A stretch of 64,000 bases of DNA from an uncultured Pelagibacteraceae bacterium (GTDB taxonomy: Bacteria; Pseudomonadota; Alphaproteobacteria; Pelagibacterales; Pelagibacteraceae). Position 1 is the first letter of the stretch; the number at the start of each line of letters is the position of its first letter. Shown here piece by piece: positions 10,104 to 19,709 of the stretch. Below the pieces are notes generated by a model, which made no database searches, was not told the DNA's origin, and saw only the letters and a list, made by a program, of their open reading frames with translations. The stretch covers positions 56,001 through 120,000 of the forward strand of contig CACIKE010000002.1 of NCBI GenBank assembly GCA_902587155.1, given 5' to 3'. The translations under genes were made by a program, and so were the position numbers.

Positions 10104-10796
10104 TTATTGACTTTTTAATAACCTTATTTCCTTAAGAAATAAAGACAGATTTTCAATTTTATGAGAAATATAATCTTTATCAGAGTCCATCTTTCCAAAA
10201 TGTTCATCATTAATTAACCAAACAGTTGCACATCCCCTTTCGTAACCAATACTAAGGTTTTTTGCGATATCTTCTATATAGATTGTTTCTTTTGGATTTA
10301 ATCCAAATTTTTTAACCATCAAATCAAAAGTTTTAGCCTCAGGTTTAGGAACATACCCAGCATCTTTAATATCAAAAACTTTATCTTTTCCAAAGAGATC
10401 ATATACTCCTAGATGGGTTAAAATATTTTTAGCATGTTCAGCGCTCCCATTTGTAAAAATAAATTTTTCCATATCTAACTTTTCAAGTTCTTCTCTCATA
10501 ATCTTGTCTTCTTTCATAAATGAAAGATCTATTGTGTGGACATATTTTAGAAATTCTTCTGGGGGTATATCATGATGGATCATTAAACCATTTAAACTAG
10601 TATTATATTTATAAAAATAATCAGTCTGTAATTTTTTTGCTTCTTCCATATCTATCTTCAGTTTCTCAGATATAAACATCGTCATTCTTTTGGAAACTTG
10701 ACCAAATACTTTTTCAAGGGAATAGTTATTGTGTTTTCCATAACAAACTCCATCGAGATCTAAAAGAAGATATTTCATTTCTTTAAAATTTTTCAT
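10104..10796 (-). CDS. HAD-family pyrimidine 5'-nucleotidase
   Basis: LLLDLDGVCYG, FTNGSAEHA, IYIEDIAKNL; between dapD and argB. Confidence 0.85.
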   Translation of the reverse strand: MKNFKEMKYLLLDLDGVCYGKHNNYSLEKVFGQVSKRMTMFISEKLKIDMEEAKKLQTDYFYKYNTSLNGLMIHHDIPPEEFLKYVHTIDLSFMKEDKIMREELEKLDMEKFIFTNGSAEHAKNILTHLGVYDLFGKDKVFDIKDAGYVPKPEAKTFDLMVKKFGLNPKETIYIEDIAKNLSIGYERGCATVWLINDEHFGKMDSDKDYISHKIENLSLFLKEIRLLKSQ

Positions 10797-11641
10797 TTTC
10801 TTATCAAAGTCCCAGAGCCCTTGTCTGAAAAAATTTCAAACAATATAGAATGTTGTTTTCTACCATCAATTATCCCAACTGCTGTTACTCCATTATTCAC
10901 AGCATCCAAACAAGTATTGATTTTAGGTATCATGCCTTCGGTAATTGTATTATCCCCAATCATTTTCAAAATTTCTGATGAAGAGATTTCATTAATTAAT
11001 TTTTTGTCTTTATCTAAAACTCCCTCGACGTTAGTCATTAATAGCAATCTTCTAGATTTTAATGACTTCGCAATTGCACCTGCAGCTGTATCTCCATTGA
11101 TATTATATGGATGATTGTCATCTCCTAAACCTAGTGGTGAAATTATTGGGACTTGTTTTTTATCAAGAATTTTCTCAATCAGAGTATTGTCAATTTTATT
11201 AGGTATCCCCACAAATCCAAGCTCTTTAGACTCTGGAGTTACTTTAATGATATTATTTTTTTTTGTATGGATTGATACAGCATCAGTTCCAAACTTTTTC
11301 AAAGAGTCAACAATATCATTATTAAAATCAATTAAAACTGACTCAACTATGTTTATAATTTTTTTATCAGTGACCCTTAAACCTCTGATAAATTTTGATT
11401 GAATATTTGATTTATCTAGTTCTCTTTTAATTCTAGGACCTCCTCCATGAACAACCGTAAAAGAAATACCTAATTTATTAAGTATGTTTATATCTGTTAT
11501 AAAATTATCAAAGATTTTTCTTTCTATAAAAACATTTCCCCCATATTTTATTACGATGAGATCGTTTTTATATTTTTCTATGTATTTTGAAACTTCATCT
11601 ATTGGCGGTCCATCTTTGGGAAGTATTTTTTCTAAATCCAT
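10793..11641 (-). CDS. argB: acetylglutamate kinase
   Basis: VIKYGGNVF, VVHGGGPRIKREL, NINGDTAAGAIA. Confidence 0.95.
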   Translation of the reverse strand: MDLEKILPKDGPPIDEVSKYIEKYKNDLIVIKYGGNVFIERKIFDNFITDINILNKLGISFTVVHGGGPRIKRELDKSNIQSKFIRGLRVTDKKIINIVESVLIDFNNDIVDSLKKFGTDAVSIHTKKNNIIKVTPESKELGFVGIPNKIDNTLIEKILDKKQVPIISPLGLGDDNHPYNINGDTAAGAIAKSLKSRRLLLMTNVEGVLDKDKKLINEISSSEILKMIGDNTITEGMIPKINTCLDAVNNGVTAVGIIDGRKQHSILFEIFSDKGSGTLIRK

Positions 11642-11670
11642 TTATTTATTTTAGTGCGATAATTAATTTT

Positions 11671-13349
11671 TTAAGTGACAGTCTTAACGGTTGTTCTTTT
11701 CATAATGAACACCTGTTGAGCCATAGTTAGTATATTATTCACAGTCCAATAAATTACCAAACCACTAGGGAAGGGTGCTAATATTACGGTTAAAAATAGT
11801 GGAAAGAACATAAATATTTTAGCTTGCATAGGATCAGTAGGAGCAGGATTTAATTTCTGTTGCACCCACATTGAAACTCCCATTGCAACCGGCCAAGCAC
11901 CGATCATTAAAAATGATGGCACATCATAAGGTAATAACCCAAATAGATTGAATATACTTGTAGGATCACGTTCACTTAGATCATGAATCCATCCATAAAA
12001 AGGCATATGTCTCATTTCAATTGTAACAAATAACACTTTATACAAAGCGAAAAAACTGGTATTTGAACAAGAATTGGAAGACAACCAGACATTGGGTTGA
12101 CTTTTTCTTTTTTATAAAGAGCCATCATTTCTTGCTGTAATTTCATTTTATCATTTTTATGAAGCTCTTTTAGTCTTACCATTTCTGGAGTAAGAGCTTT
12201 CATTTTTGCCATGCTTCTAAAAGAAAAATTTGCCAGGGGAAAGAAAACCAAACGTATGCAAATTGTTATAGCTATTATGGCTAATCCATAATTACCAAGT
12301 AGTTTGAAAAAATAATCAATACCAAAAAATAGAGGTTTTGTTATAAAATATAAAAAACCCCAATCAATTACTAAGTCAAACTTATCTATAGCAAGACTAT
12401 TTGCATAGCCATCAATGACATCTACTCTTTTAGCAGCAACTATTATTTGTAAATTTTCCTCAATAGAATTATTTGGACCCAATTCAAGCGGTTCAGTTGC
12501 AATAAAATTCGCTCTAAATTTATCCTTATAATCAAAAGTTGTTTTAAACTCTTTATTTTGTGGAGGTATCAGTGAAGTAATCCAATATTTATCACTTATA
12601 CCCAACCAGCCTTTTTGAGCAGTTTTTGTAAACTTTTTCTCTTGAATATCGTCATAATCTTCCTCAATTAATTCATCATCTAAAGTTGCAATTAACCCTT
12701 CATGAAGAATTAAAAAGTCTATTATATCTGGGATCTCATTTCTTATAATTTGACCATAAGAATAAAAATCATATTTTTCACTTGTTTTGTTAATAACTCT
12801 TTGCTTGATTGAAAATAGATATTTGTCATCTAATGAAATTTCTTTTTCAAAGGTAATTCCTTGATCATTAGTCCAAGATAATTTAATTGGAGAATTTTCA
12901 GTTAGTTTTTTATTTCCCTTTATAGACCAGGTAGTCTCTGATGTTGGAATATCTATATTTTTATCAGAAGTTACAAATCCACTTTCAATTAAATAACCTT
13001 CTTTAATATTTCTAGGCCCTAATAGTATTATTTTTTCATCACCCTCAAGTTCAACATTGTAATTTTTAAAAGTTAAATCATCTATTGCTGCGCCCTTTAA
13101 AGCTATTGTGCCTATTATATTAGAGTTTTCAAACTCAACTCTTTCACTTTCAATTAAAGCATCTTTTCTTGAAATTTCGATAAGAGTTTCTTTTTGATCT
13201 AAGCTTGGTGTATCTGTGCTTTGTTCAATTTTTTCTTTTTCAACAAGATTTTGACTCGTTGTTGACTCTTCAGGAATAAAAAATAGTGAATATAAAACTA
13301 TTACTGCTGAGGATAACGCTATAGCTGCTATTGTATTTTTTGAGTCCAT
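11671..13349 (-). CDS. yidC: membrane protein insertase YidC, split by an apparent -1 frameshift
   Basis: ORFs 12012..13349 and 11671..12084 are the N- and C-terminal parts; frame changes at the 6-A run (12050-12055): ...[10 protein letters not shown] | [26 protein letters not shown]. Confidence 0.9.
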
Positions 13350-13585
13350 TATTTTTTGACCTTAACTTTTCTTACAGGATCAAAGCCTCCATTACTCCAA
13401 GGATGGCATGATAAAATTCTTTTGATACTTAATGAGAGACCTTTAAAAAAACCATATGTTTTTAATGCCTCAATACTATATTCCGAACAGGTTGGAAGAT
13501 ATCTGCATGAATGGCCAATCAAAGGACTTACAAAATATTTATAAAGAGTAATTAGTTTTACAAGTATATAAGTTCCAAAATTCAT
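13349..13585 (-). CDS. yidD: membrane protein insertion efficiency factor
   Basis: YKYFVSPLIGHSCRYLPTCSEYSIEAL...CHPWSNGGFDPV. Confidence 0.95.
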   Translation of the reverse strand: MNFGTYILVKLITLYKYFVSPLIGHSCRYLPTCSEYSIEALKTYGFFKGLSLSIKRILSCHPWSNGGFDPVRKVKVKK

Positions 13586-13926
13586 TATTTTATTCTTTCA
13601 AATTCTAAAAATAACGTTTCTTTTATCTTTTTAAATTCATTATTTAGCATAGTTGACTTAGCAATAACAAGATACGAATAATTTAAATTAATTGATATTT
13701 TTTTATATGCATCGTTCATTATATTTCTTAGCCGTCTTTTGATTTTATTTCTCTTGACGGCATTACCAATTTTTTTTTTTGTAACAAATGAGATGTTTAA
13801 ACTATTTTTATTTTTGTTAGTAAGATTTCCAAAAAAAATAGTGACGTATTTGTTAGAAGTTTTTTTACTTTTGAGTAAAGTTCGAAATTCCTCATTTTTT
13901 GAAAGAGCAAGTATTTTGCTTTTCAT
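13585..13926 (-). CDS. rnpA: ribonuclease P protein component
   Basis: KIGNAVKRNKIKRRLRNIM; between yidD and rpmH. Confidence 0.9.
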   Translation of the reverse strand: MKSKILALSKNEEFRTLLKSKKTSNKYVTIFFGNLTNKNKNSLNISFVTKKKIGNAVKRNKIKRRLRNIMNDAYKKISINLNYSYLVIAKSTMLNNEFKKIKETLFLEFERIK

Positions 13927-13929
13927 TGA

Positions 13930-14070
13930 CTAACCTGAGACTGTTAATGATTTTCTACCTCTAGCCCTTCTTCTTGCTAAAAGTTTCTTTCCACCCTTTG
14001 TCTTCATTTTAGATCTAAAACCATGTTTTCTAGCTCTTTTTATTTTTGAAGGTTGGTATGTTCTTTTCAT
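13930..14070 (-). CDS. rpmH: 50S ribosomal protein L34
   Basis: [46 protein letters not shown]; start corrected to 14070 from the track's 14130. Confidence 0.97.
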   Translation of the reverse strand: MKRTYQPSKIKRARKHGFRSKMKTKGGKKLLARRRARGRKSLTVSG

Positions 14071-14161
14071 AAAGTGATTTAAATTAAATAAAATTTCGAT
14101 CTTTATAGTAATTAAATATATAAATAGCAAATATAAGATTTTATAAATACGATAATTAACA

Positions 14162-14884
14162 ATGGAAAAAACTAAAAAAGTTAAATTATTTATTGGAATA
14201 TCATATTTAAGTTTGATCTTAATATTTTTATTATTGTTTTTTTCAAAATTTAGTCTTCAAGAAATAACATCATATGAATTTATAAAAGACAATAGGTTAT
14301 ATTTTCTTGAATTAAAAAGTTCTAACTTATTTCTAATCTCTTTGATATTTTTATTTTTGACTGTCTTATGGGTATTTCCTTTTTTAGGATTTGGATCACC
14401 TATCGCTCTTCTCGGTGGATTTATTTTAGGAAAATGGATTGGAACTATTATTGTGGTTTTAGGTTTAAGTATTGGTGCAACATTTCTTTATATTTTTGGA
14501 AACTATTTTTTAAAAGATATAGTAAGAGAAAAGTTTTTAAATAGATTCAAAACACTCGAAATAAAATTTAAAAATTCAGAATTTATTTACCTATTAATAT
14601 ACCGATTTATAGGAGGAGTCCCATGGCAATTAAGTTGTCTTTTGCCAACTCTTTTTAATGTAAAAATACGTAATTTTTTCTTTGCAACATGTATAGGAAT
14701 TATTCCTCAAATTTTTTTAGCTGTTTCCATTGGAAATGGACTAGAAAAAATTATAGAGGAAAACGCAGAGGTTCCAAAAATAAGTGATATTCTATTTTCT
14801 TCTGAAATATATATACCTATTTTTGCATTTATTTTTTTAGTATTCATTACAATTTTCCTTAGAAAATTATTTTATAAAAATTAG
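14162..14884 (+). CDS. TVP38/TMEM64 (VTT/DedA-like) membrane protein
   Basis: Multi-TM protein with [17 protein letters not shown] and [20 protein letters not shown]. Confidence 0.75.
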   Translation: MEKTKKVKLFIGISYLSLILIFLLLFFSKFSLQEITSYEFIKDNRLYFLELKSSNLFLISLIFLFLTVLWVFPFLGFGSPIALLGGFILGKWIGTIIVVLGLSIGATFLYIFGNYFLKDIVREKFLNRFKTLEIKFKNSEFIYLLIYRFIGGVPWQLSCLLPTLFNVKIRNFFFATCIGIIPQIFLAVSIGNGLEKIIEENAEVPKISDILFSSEIYIPIFAFIFLVFITIFLRKLFYKN

Positions 14885-14958
14885 TGGTGCTCCCACCCTG
14901 TACTGACCAGGGAACTAGTCCTTACCAAGGACTTGTTATGCCATTTAACTACAGGAGC
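14885..14958 (-). tRNA. tRNA-Thr (GGT)
   Basis: Folds as GCTCCTG-TA-GTTA-AATGGCA-TAAC-A-AGTCC-TTGGTAA-GGACT-AGTT-CCCTG-GTCAGTA-CAGGG-TGGGAGC-A-CCA; anticodon GGT, encoded CCA. Confidence 0.88.
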
Positions 14959-15057
14959 AATAATCATAAATTGTATTTTAGGAATAATAGAGCATTTTTT
15001 CAAATTATTGCCTTAATTTTTTGTCCAATATGATTTATATCTAATAAAGAAATTTTT

Positions 15058-15258
15058 ATGGGCATTCATTACGATTATAAGTCAACTAAAAGTGCTAAAC
15101 TTATGGAAAAGCAAGCTAAGAGAGAAAAAAAACTTGCTGAAAAAAAAGCAAAGCGTTTAGCAAAAGAAGGTCCCAAAAAAGAAGATAATAAAGAAAAAGT
15201 TTTAGATACATCTAAACCAATTACTCTAGATTTTCTTACAAATCCAAATAAAGAATGA
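15058..15258 (+). CDS. small Lys-rich conserved hypothetical protein
   Basis: 66 aa MGIHYDYKSTKSAKLMEKQAKREKKLAEKKAKRLAKEG... Confidence 0.65.
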   Translation: MGIHYDYKSTKSAKLMEKQAKREKKLAEKKAKRLAKEGPKKEDNKEKVLDTSKPITLDFLTNPNKE

Positions 15259-15356
15259 TTGTAAAAGATAAAAATGAGCGTTTAAGTTTAGCTCTCAAAA
15301 AGAATTTAAAAAAAAGAAAACTGTTTCAAAAAAAAAATAAGAAGAAAAATAAATAA
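15255..15356 (+). CDS. 33-aa Lys-rich small protein
   Basis: [33 protein letters not shown]; starts on the previous gene's stop (ATGA) and its TAA overlaps the dcd ATG (TAATG). Confidence 0.6.
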   Translation: MIVKDKNERLSLALKKNLKKRKLFQKKNKKKNK

Positions 15357-15916
15357 TGTCAATCCAGCCTGACACTTGGATAAAAAAAATGTGTAAGGAA
15401 CATAATATGATTGAACCATTTTTAGATCATCAAGTCTCTGAAGGAAAAATATCTTATGGTCTTAGTAGTATGGGTTATGATGTAAGAATCTCCGATGAGT
15501 ACAGAATATTTACCAATGTTAACAGTTCTTTGGTGGACCCAAAAAATTTTTCTGATGAAAATTTTATAGAGAGAAAAGGACCATACTGCATTATTCCCCC
15601 AAATTCATTCGTTTTAGCAAAAACAGTTGAGTATTTTAGAATACCAAAAGATGTTTTATGCATTTGTGTTGGAAAAAGCACTTATGCTCGAACAGGTATT
15701 ATTTGTAATGTAACACCAATAGAAAATGAATTTGAGGGAAATATAGTAATTGAACTAAGTAACACTACACCTAATCCAGCAAAAATATATTCTAATGAGG
15801 GTATTGCTCAATTCTTATTTTTTAAATCAGATACACAACCAGAGACAACATACAAGTCTAAGAATGGCAAATATCAGGGGCAAACTACAATTCAGGTTGC
15901 AAAAATTAAGAAATAA
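15356..15916 (+). CDS. dcd: dCTP deaminase
   Basis: [45 protein letters not shown]. Confidence 0.95.
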   Translation: MSIQPDTWIKKMCKEHNMIEPFLDHQVSEGKISYGLSSMGYDVRISDEYRIFTNVNSSLVDPKNFSDENFIERKGPYCIIPPNSFVLAKTVEYFRIPKDVLCICVGKSTYARTGIICNVTPIENEFEGNIVIELSNTTPNPAKIYSNEGIAQFLFFKSDTQPETTYKSKNGKYQGQTTIQVAKIKK

Positions 15917-15919
15917 TTT

Positions 15920-17179
15920 ATGGACAAGTTTTCTATTGAAGGCCCAAGTAGGATAAGGGGAGAAGTTAAAATTTCTGGATCTAAAAATTCCTCACTTCCA
16001 ATTCTAGCAGCAACTTTATTATTCAATCAGCCAGTTGTGTTAAAAAATTTACCAAAGGTAAATGATATTAATACAATGATAAGTTTATTAAGATCCTTAG
16101 GATCGAAAATTATTCTATCTAAAGATAAAAGAGTCGCTAGAATACACAATAAAAAAAATCTTAAAACATTCGCAAGTTATTCTCTTGTTAAAACAATGAG
16201 AGGTTCAATTTTGGTCCTAGGTCCTTTAATTGCCAGATATTATAAATCAAAAATTTCTTTACCTGGTGGATGTTTAATTGGGGCAAGACCCATAAATTAT
16301 CATTTAGAATCTTTGAAAAAACTTGGGATGAGCTATATTTTAAAAGATGGCTATATCTTAGCTAAATCCAATGGTAAATTAAAAGGAACAACTATAAAGT
16401 TTCCTAAACTGACTGTGGGAGCTACAGAAAATTCTATAATTGCAGCTTGTTTAGCAAAAGGCACTACTATTCTAAAAAATTGTGCGATTGAACCTGAAAT
16501 AAAAGATTTAACAAAATTTTTAAATTCAGCAGGAGCAAAGATTTCCTGGATTGGTAGAACATGTAAGATTGTTGGAGTAAAAACTTTAAATCCAACAGAA
16601 TACTCAGTCATGGCTGATAGGATAGAGGCTGGTACCTTTTGCGTAGCAGCAACATTGGCAAAAGGAAACTTGAAGATATCGAATTTTGATGCAAAAATTA
16701 TCAAAACCGAATTAGAATTACTAAAAAGGTTTGGTGCAAAGATAAAAGCACATAAAGAAAAAATTTTTATCAAAGGTCCACAGAAAATTAGATCCATTAA
16801 AAATATTAAAACTAAAGAATATCCAGGTGTAGCAACTGATTTACAGTCACAACTTATGGTTTTGATGTGTAAAGCAAGCGGAAAAAGCTCTATCACTGAA
16901 AATATATTTGAAAATAGATTCATGCATGTAGCTGAATTGCGCAGACTTGGTGCAAAAATAAATGTAAAGAATAATAAAGCTTACATTTTTGGAAATACTA
17001 AATTTATTGGTGCTGAATTAATGTCTAGCGATTTAAGAGCATCGGTTTCATTGGTATTAGCAGCAATGGTTTCTAAAGGTAAATCAATTATTAACAGGAT
17101 TTATCATTTGGACCGTGGATATGAAAATATTGAGCATAAATTAAAAAAAATTGGCGTTAAAATAAAAAGATTAAAATAA
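15920..17179 (+). CDS. murA: UDP-N-acetylglucosamine 1-carboxyvinyltransferase
   Basis: ISGSKNSSLPILAATLLF, SVMADRIEAGTF, YPGVATDLQSQLMVLM. Confidence 0.96.
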   Translation: MDKFSIEGPSRIRGEVKISGSKNSSLPILAATLLFNQPVVLKNLPKVNDINTMISLLRSLGSKIILSKDKRVARIHNKKNLKTFASYSLVKTMRGSILVLGPLIARYYKSKISLPGGCLIGARPINYHLESLKKLGMSYILKDGYILAKSNGKLKGTTIKFPKLTVGATENSIIAACLAKGTTILKNCAIEPEIKDLTKFLNSAGAKISWIGRTCKIVGVKTLNPTEYSVMADRIEAGTFCVAATLAKGNLKISNFDAKIIKTELELLKRFGAKIKAHKEKIFIKGPQKIRSIKNIKTKEYPGVATDLQSQLMVLMCKASGKSSITENIFENRFMHVAELRRLGAKINVKNNKAYIFGNTKFIGAELMSSDLRASVSLVLAAMVSKGKSIINRIYHLDRGYENIEHKLKKIGVKIKRLK

Positions 17180-17571
17180 TGAGCAAATACCTAGCTAAAA
17201 TTATTGCAAATGATCAAGAGGGATTACAAATGATCTCAGCATGTGTTTCAGGCTCAAAAACAAAAGTTGACAATATTAAGTATTTAGCATTAAGCAAAGT
17301 TTTTCTATTATCGATCGAAAGAACTAAAATTGAGTCTGATCAAATGAATAAAAAAATTAACAGTATTTGCAGATTTGATTTTGTTGATAAGGTTAAATCT
17401 AAAAATATCGATCAAGGAAATAAAGGGGAAATATTAAACTTAATTGGCATCGATTATTTGAAAAATAAAGACGATTATGAAATAAATTTAATTTTTGATA
17501 AGAATAGTCACATTGTTTTGACTACAGAAACGATTGAAGTAAGGTTAGAAGATCAAAATGAGATTAAATAA
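17179..17571 (+). CDS. DUF2948 family protein
   Basis: 130 aa, SACVSGSKTKVDNIKYLA...CRFDFVDKVKSKNID; between murA and hisD. Confidence 0.7.
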   Translation: MSKYLAKIIANDQEGLQMISACVSGSKTKVDNIKYLALSKVFLLSIERTKIESDQMNKKINSICRFDFVDKVKSKNIDQGNKGEILNLIGIDYLKNKDDYEINLIFDKNSHIVLTTETIEVRLEDQNEIK

Positions 17572-17573
17572 AT

Positions 17574-18857
17574 ATGAAAATATTAGATAGTAAATTAAGA
17601 AATTTTAATAAAAAGTTAGATGATTTATTATTAAGAAGAAAAACTAAAGTTCAAATAAGCTCTGTCTCTGTTACTAAAATAATTAATGATGTAAAAAAAA
17701 ATGGTGATAAAGCATTGTTAAAGTATGAGAAGAAATTTAACCAGAACAGAGTAATTAAACCTAGTTTTAGACAAATTAAACAATCTATTAGTTCTTTAGA
17801 TCCTAAAGTAAAAAATGCTATCGATCTAGCTTATTCAAGAATTTATAAGTTTCACTCATTACAAAAATTTAAAAATATTTCTTATAAAGATAAATTAAAA
17901 AATAAATTAGAATACAAATACCTACCAATCGAATCTGTTGCAATTTACGTGCCAGGATCATCAGCGTCTTATCCCTCAAGTGTTTTAATGAATGCCATTC
18001 CTGCGGTAGTTGCAGGAGTAAAAAGAATAATTATGATTAATCCAGGATATAAAGGAAAACAAAATGCTGCAGTACTATATGCAGCAAAAAAATGTAAAAT
18101 TAAAGAAATATATTCTATTGGTGGTCCATCAGCGATTGCAGCAGTTGCTTATGGAACAAAAAAAATTAATAGAGTGAATAAGATTGTGGGTCCTGGTAAT
18201 AAGTATGTAGCAGCTGCTAAAAAAGAAGTTTTTGGCGATGTTGGTGTTGAGGGAATGATAGCTGGACCATCGGAAGTAACTGTTGTTGGTGATAGATTTT
18301 CAAATCCAGACTGGGTAGCAAGCGATCTTATTGGTCAAGCAGAACATGATGAACTTGCTCAATGTATTTTAATTTCTAAAAGTAAAGACTTAATAAGTCA
18401 AACTAAGAGTAAAATTTCTAAACAATTAAAAAAAATTCCAAGAACAGCTATCGCAAGAAAAAGTTTATCAAATAACGGAATTTTAATTCAAGTAAAATCA
18501 GATAAACAAATAATTGATATTGTGAATAAAATTGCTCCTGAGCATTTAGAATTAAATGTAAAAAATTACAAATCTTTTATTTCAAGAATAAAAAATGCTG
18601 GTTCTATTTGTTTAGGAAAATATGCTGTTATGGCAATGACTGACTATAATGCTGGTTCAAACCATATATTACCAACTAATGGCTCTGCTAAATTTTCAAG
18701 CGGTATAAGTGTTAATGAATTTTATAAAAGAATTTCATATATAAACTTATCAAAAAAGGGTATTGAAAAGCTTGGACCATCAGTTATAACTCTTGCAAAT
18801 TATGAAGGGTTGGCCGCACATGCTCAATCTGTAAAAAAACGAATTAGGAGAAAATAA
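17574..18857 (+). CDS. hisD: histidinol dehydrogenase
   Basis: ESVAIYVPGSSASYPSSVLMNAIPA, GPGNKYVAAAKKEVFGDVGVEGMIAGPSE, DYNAGSNHILPT. Confidence 0.96.
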   Translation: MKILDSKLRNFNKKLDDLLLRRKTKVQISSVSVTKIINDVKKNGDKALLKYEKKFNQNRVIKPSFRQIKQSISSLDPKVKNAIDLAYSRIYKFHSLQKFKNISYKDKLKNKLEYKYLPIESVAIYVPGSSASYPSSVLMNAIPAVVAGVKRIIMINPGYKGKQNAAVLYAAKKCKIKEIYSIGGPSAIAAVAYGTKKINRVNKIVGPGNKYVAAAKKEVFGDVGVEGMIAGPSEVTVVGDRFSNPDWVASDLIGQAEHDELAQCILISKSKDLISQTKSKISKQLKKIPRTAIARKSLSNNGILIQVKSDKQIIDIVNKIAPEHLELNVKNYKSFISRIKNAGSICLGKYAVMAMTDYNAGSNHILPTNGSAKFSSGISVNEFYKRISYINLSKKGIEKLGPSVITLANYEGLAAHAQSVKKRIRRK

Positions 18858-18860
18858 AAT

Positions 18861-19076
18861 TTGTCAAAACAAGATTTACTTGAATTTAAGGGTAAAGTAA
18901 CTGACCTGTTACCTAATGCTATGTTTAGGGTTCAATTGGAAAACGGTCACGTAGTGACAGCACATACTGCAGGCAAGTTAAGAAAAAACAGAATTCGAGT
19001 ATTACAAGGTGATAATGTGACTGTGGAAATGACACCTTATGACCTTACTAAAGGCAGAATTATCTTTAGAGGTTAA
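18861..19076 (+). CDS. infA: translation initiation factor IF-1 (TTG start)
   Basis: [61 protein letters not shown]. Confidence 0.97.
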   Translation: MSKQDLLEFKGKVTDLLPNAMFRVQLENGHVVTAHTAGKLRKNRIRVLQGDNVTVEMTPYDLTKGRIIFRG

Positions 19077-19082
19077 CTTTTT

Positions 19083-19157
19083 GCCTCGGTAGCTCAGGAG
19101 TAGAGCAGAGCCCTGAAAAGGCTTGTGTCGGAGGTGCGAATCCTTCCCGAGGCACCA
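19083..19157 (+). tRNA. tRNA-Phe (GAA)
   Basis: GCCTCGG-TA-GCTC-AGGAGTA-GAGC-A-GAGCC-CTGAAAA-GGCTT-GTGTC-GGAGG-TGCGAAT-CCTTC-CCGAGGC-A-CCA. Confidence 0.9.
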
Positions 19158-19232
19158 CCAAAACATCTTGAAATTAATATATAAAGAAATTAACTTCTAT
19201 TTTAAATAAATAACAAAAGGACGAGTAAAAAG

Positions 19233-19445
19233 ATGAGTACAATTCAAGGAAAAGTAAAATGGTTTAATGGCAAAAAAGGTTATGGTTTTATAGAGAGAGA
19301 AGATAAAGAAAAAGATGCCTTTGTTCACGCCAGCGCAGTAAAAGCTGCAGGAATGAGATTTCTAAATGAAGGAGATAAATTAGAATTTACTTTAGAGGAT
19401 GGTCCAAAAGGCCCTTCAGCAGTAAATTTAAAAAAATTAGATTAA
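19233..19445 (+). CDS. cold-shock protein (CspA family)
   Basis: [31 protein letters not shown]. Confidence 0.95.
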   Translation: MSTIQGKVKWFNGKKGYGFIEREDKEKDAFVHASAVKAAGMRFLNEGDKLEFTLEDGPKGPSAVNLKKLD

Positions 19446-19460
19446 TTTAAATATTTTACA

Positions 19461-19499
19461 AGGGCGTTTTCTCAGAAATAAGAAAACGTCCTTTTTTTT
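19461..19499 (+). terminator. Rho-independent terminator of the cold-shock gene
   Basis: 12-bp stem AGGGCGTTTTCT / AGAAAACGTCCT with loop CAGAAATA, followed by a T run. Confidence 0.9.
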
Positions 19500-19538
19500 G
19501 GGGTTGAATAATTTCAATTTTTGTTTAAAACGCTGCTC

Positions 19539-19640
19539 ATGAATAAAAATGAGACCAATTACAGATTAAACTCAGGTACTCTTAGACTTGCTCTTAGAGG
19601 AACTAATAGAGGTGTGCAAGCTCATTTTCACGCTGGCTAA
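19539..19640 (+). CDS. possible 33-aa small ORF (or structured RNA)
   Basis: MNKNETNYRLNSGTLRLALRGTNRGVQAHFHAG, isolated between the csp terminator and tRNA-His; no recognised family. Confidence 0.35.
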   Translation: MNKNETNYRLNSGTLRLALRGTNRGVQAHFHAG

Positions 19641-19709
19641 AGCTAGCGAATAATCACTTATATTATAATTTTAAATAACAACAAAATAAGATAAAACAAA
19701 AAAGGATAT

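Noticed and set aside
10821-11402. Two plus-strand ORFs inside argB
   Set aside because: Antisense to conserved argB coding sequence.
14071-14130. N-terminal extension of rpmH ([20 protein letters not shown])
   Set aside because: L34 starts at MKRTYQPS; the extension is upstream leader.
16351-16923. 190-aa minus-strand ORF inside murA
   Set aside because: Fully antisense to conserved murA; composition looks like a shadow ORF in AT-rich sequence.
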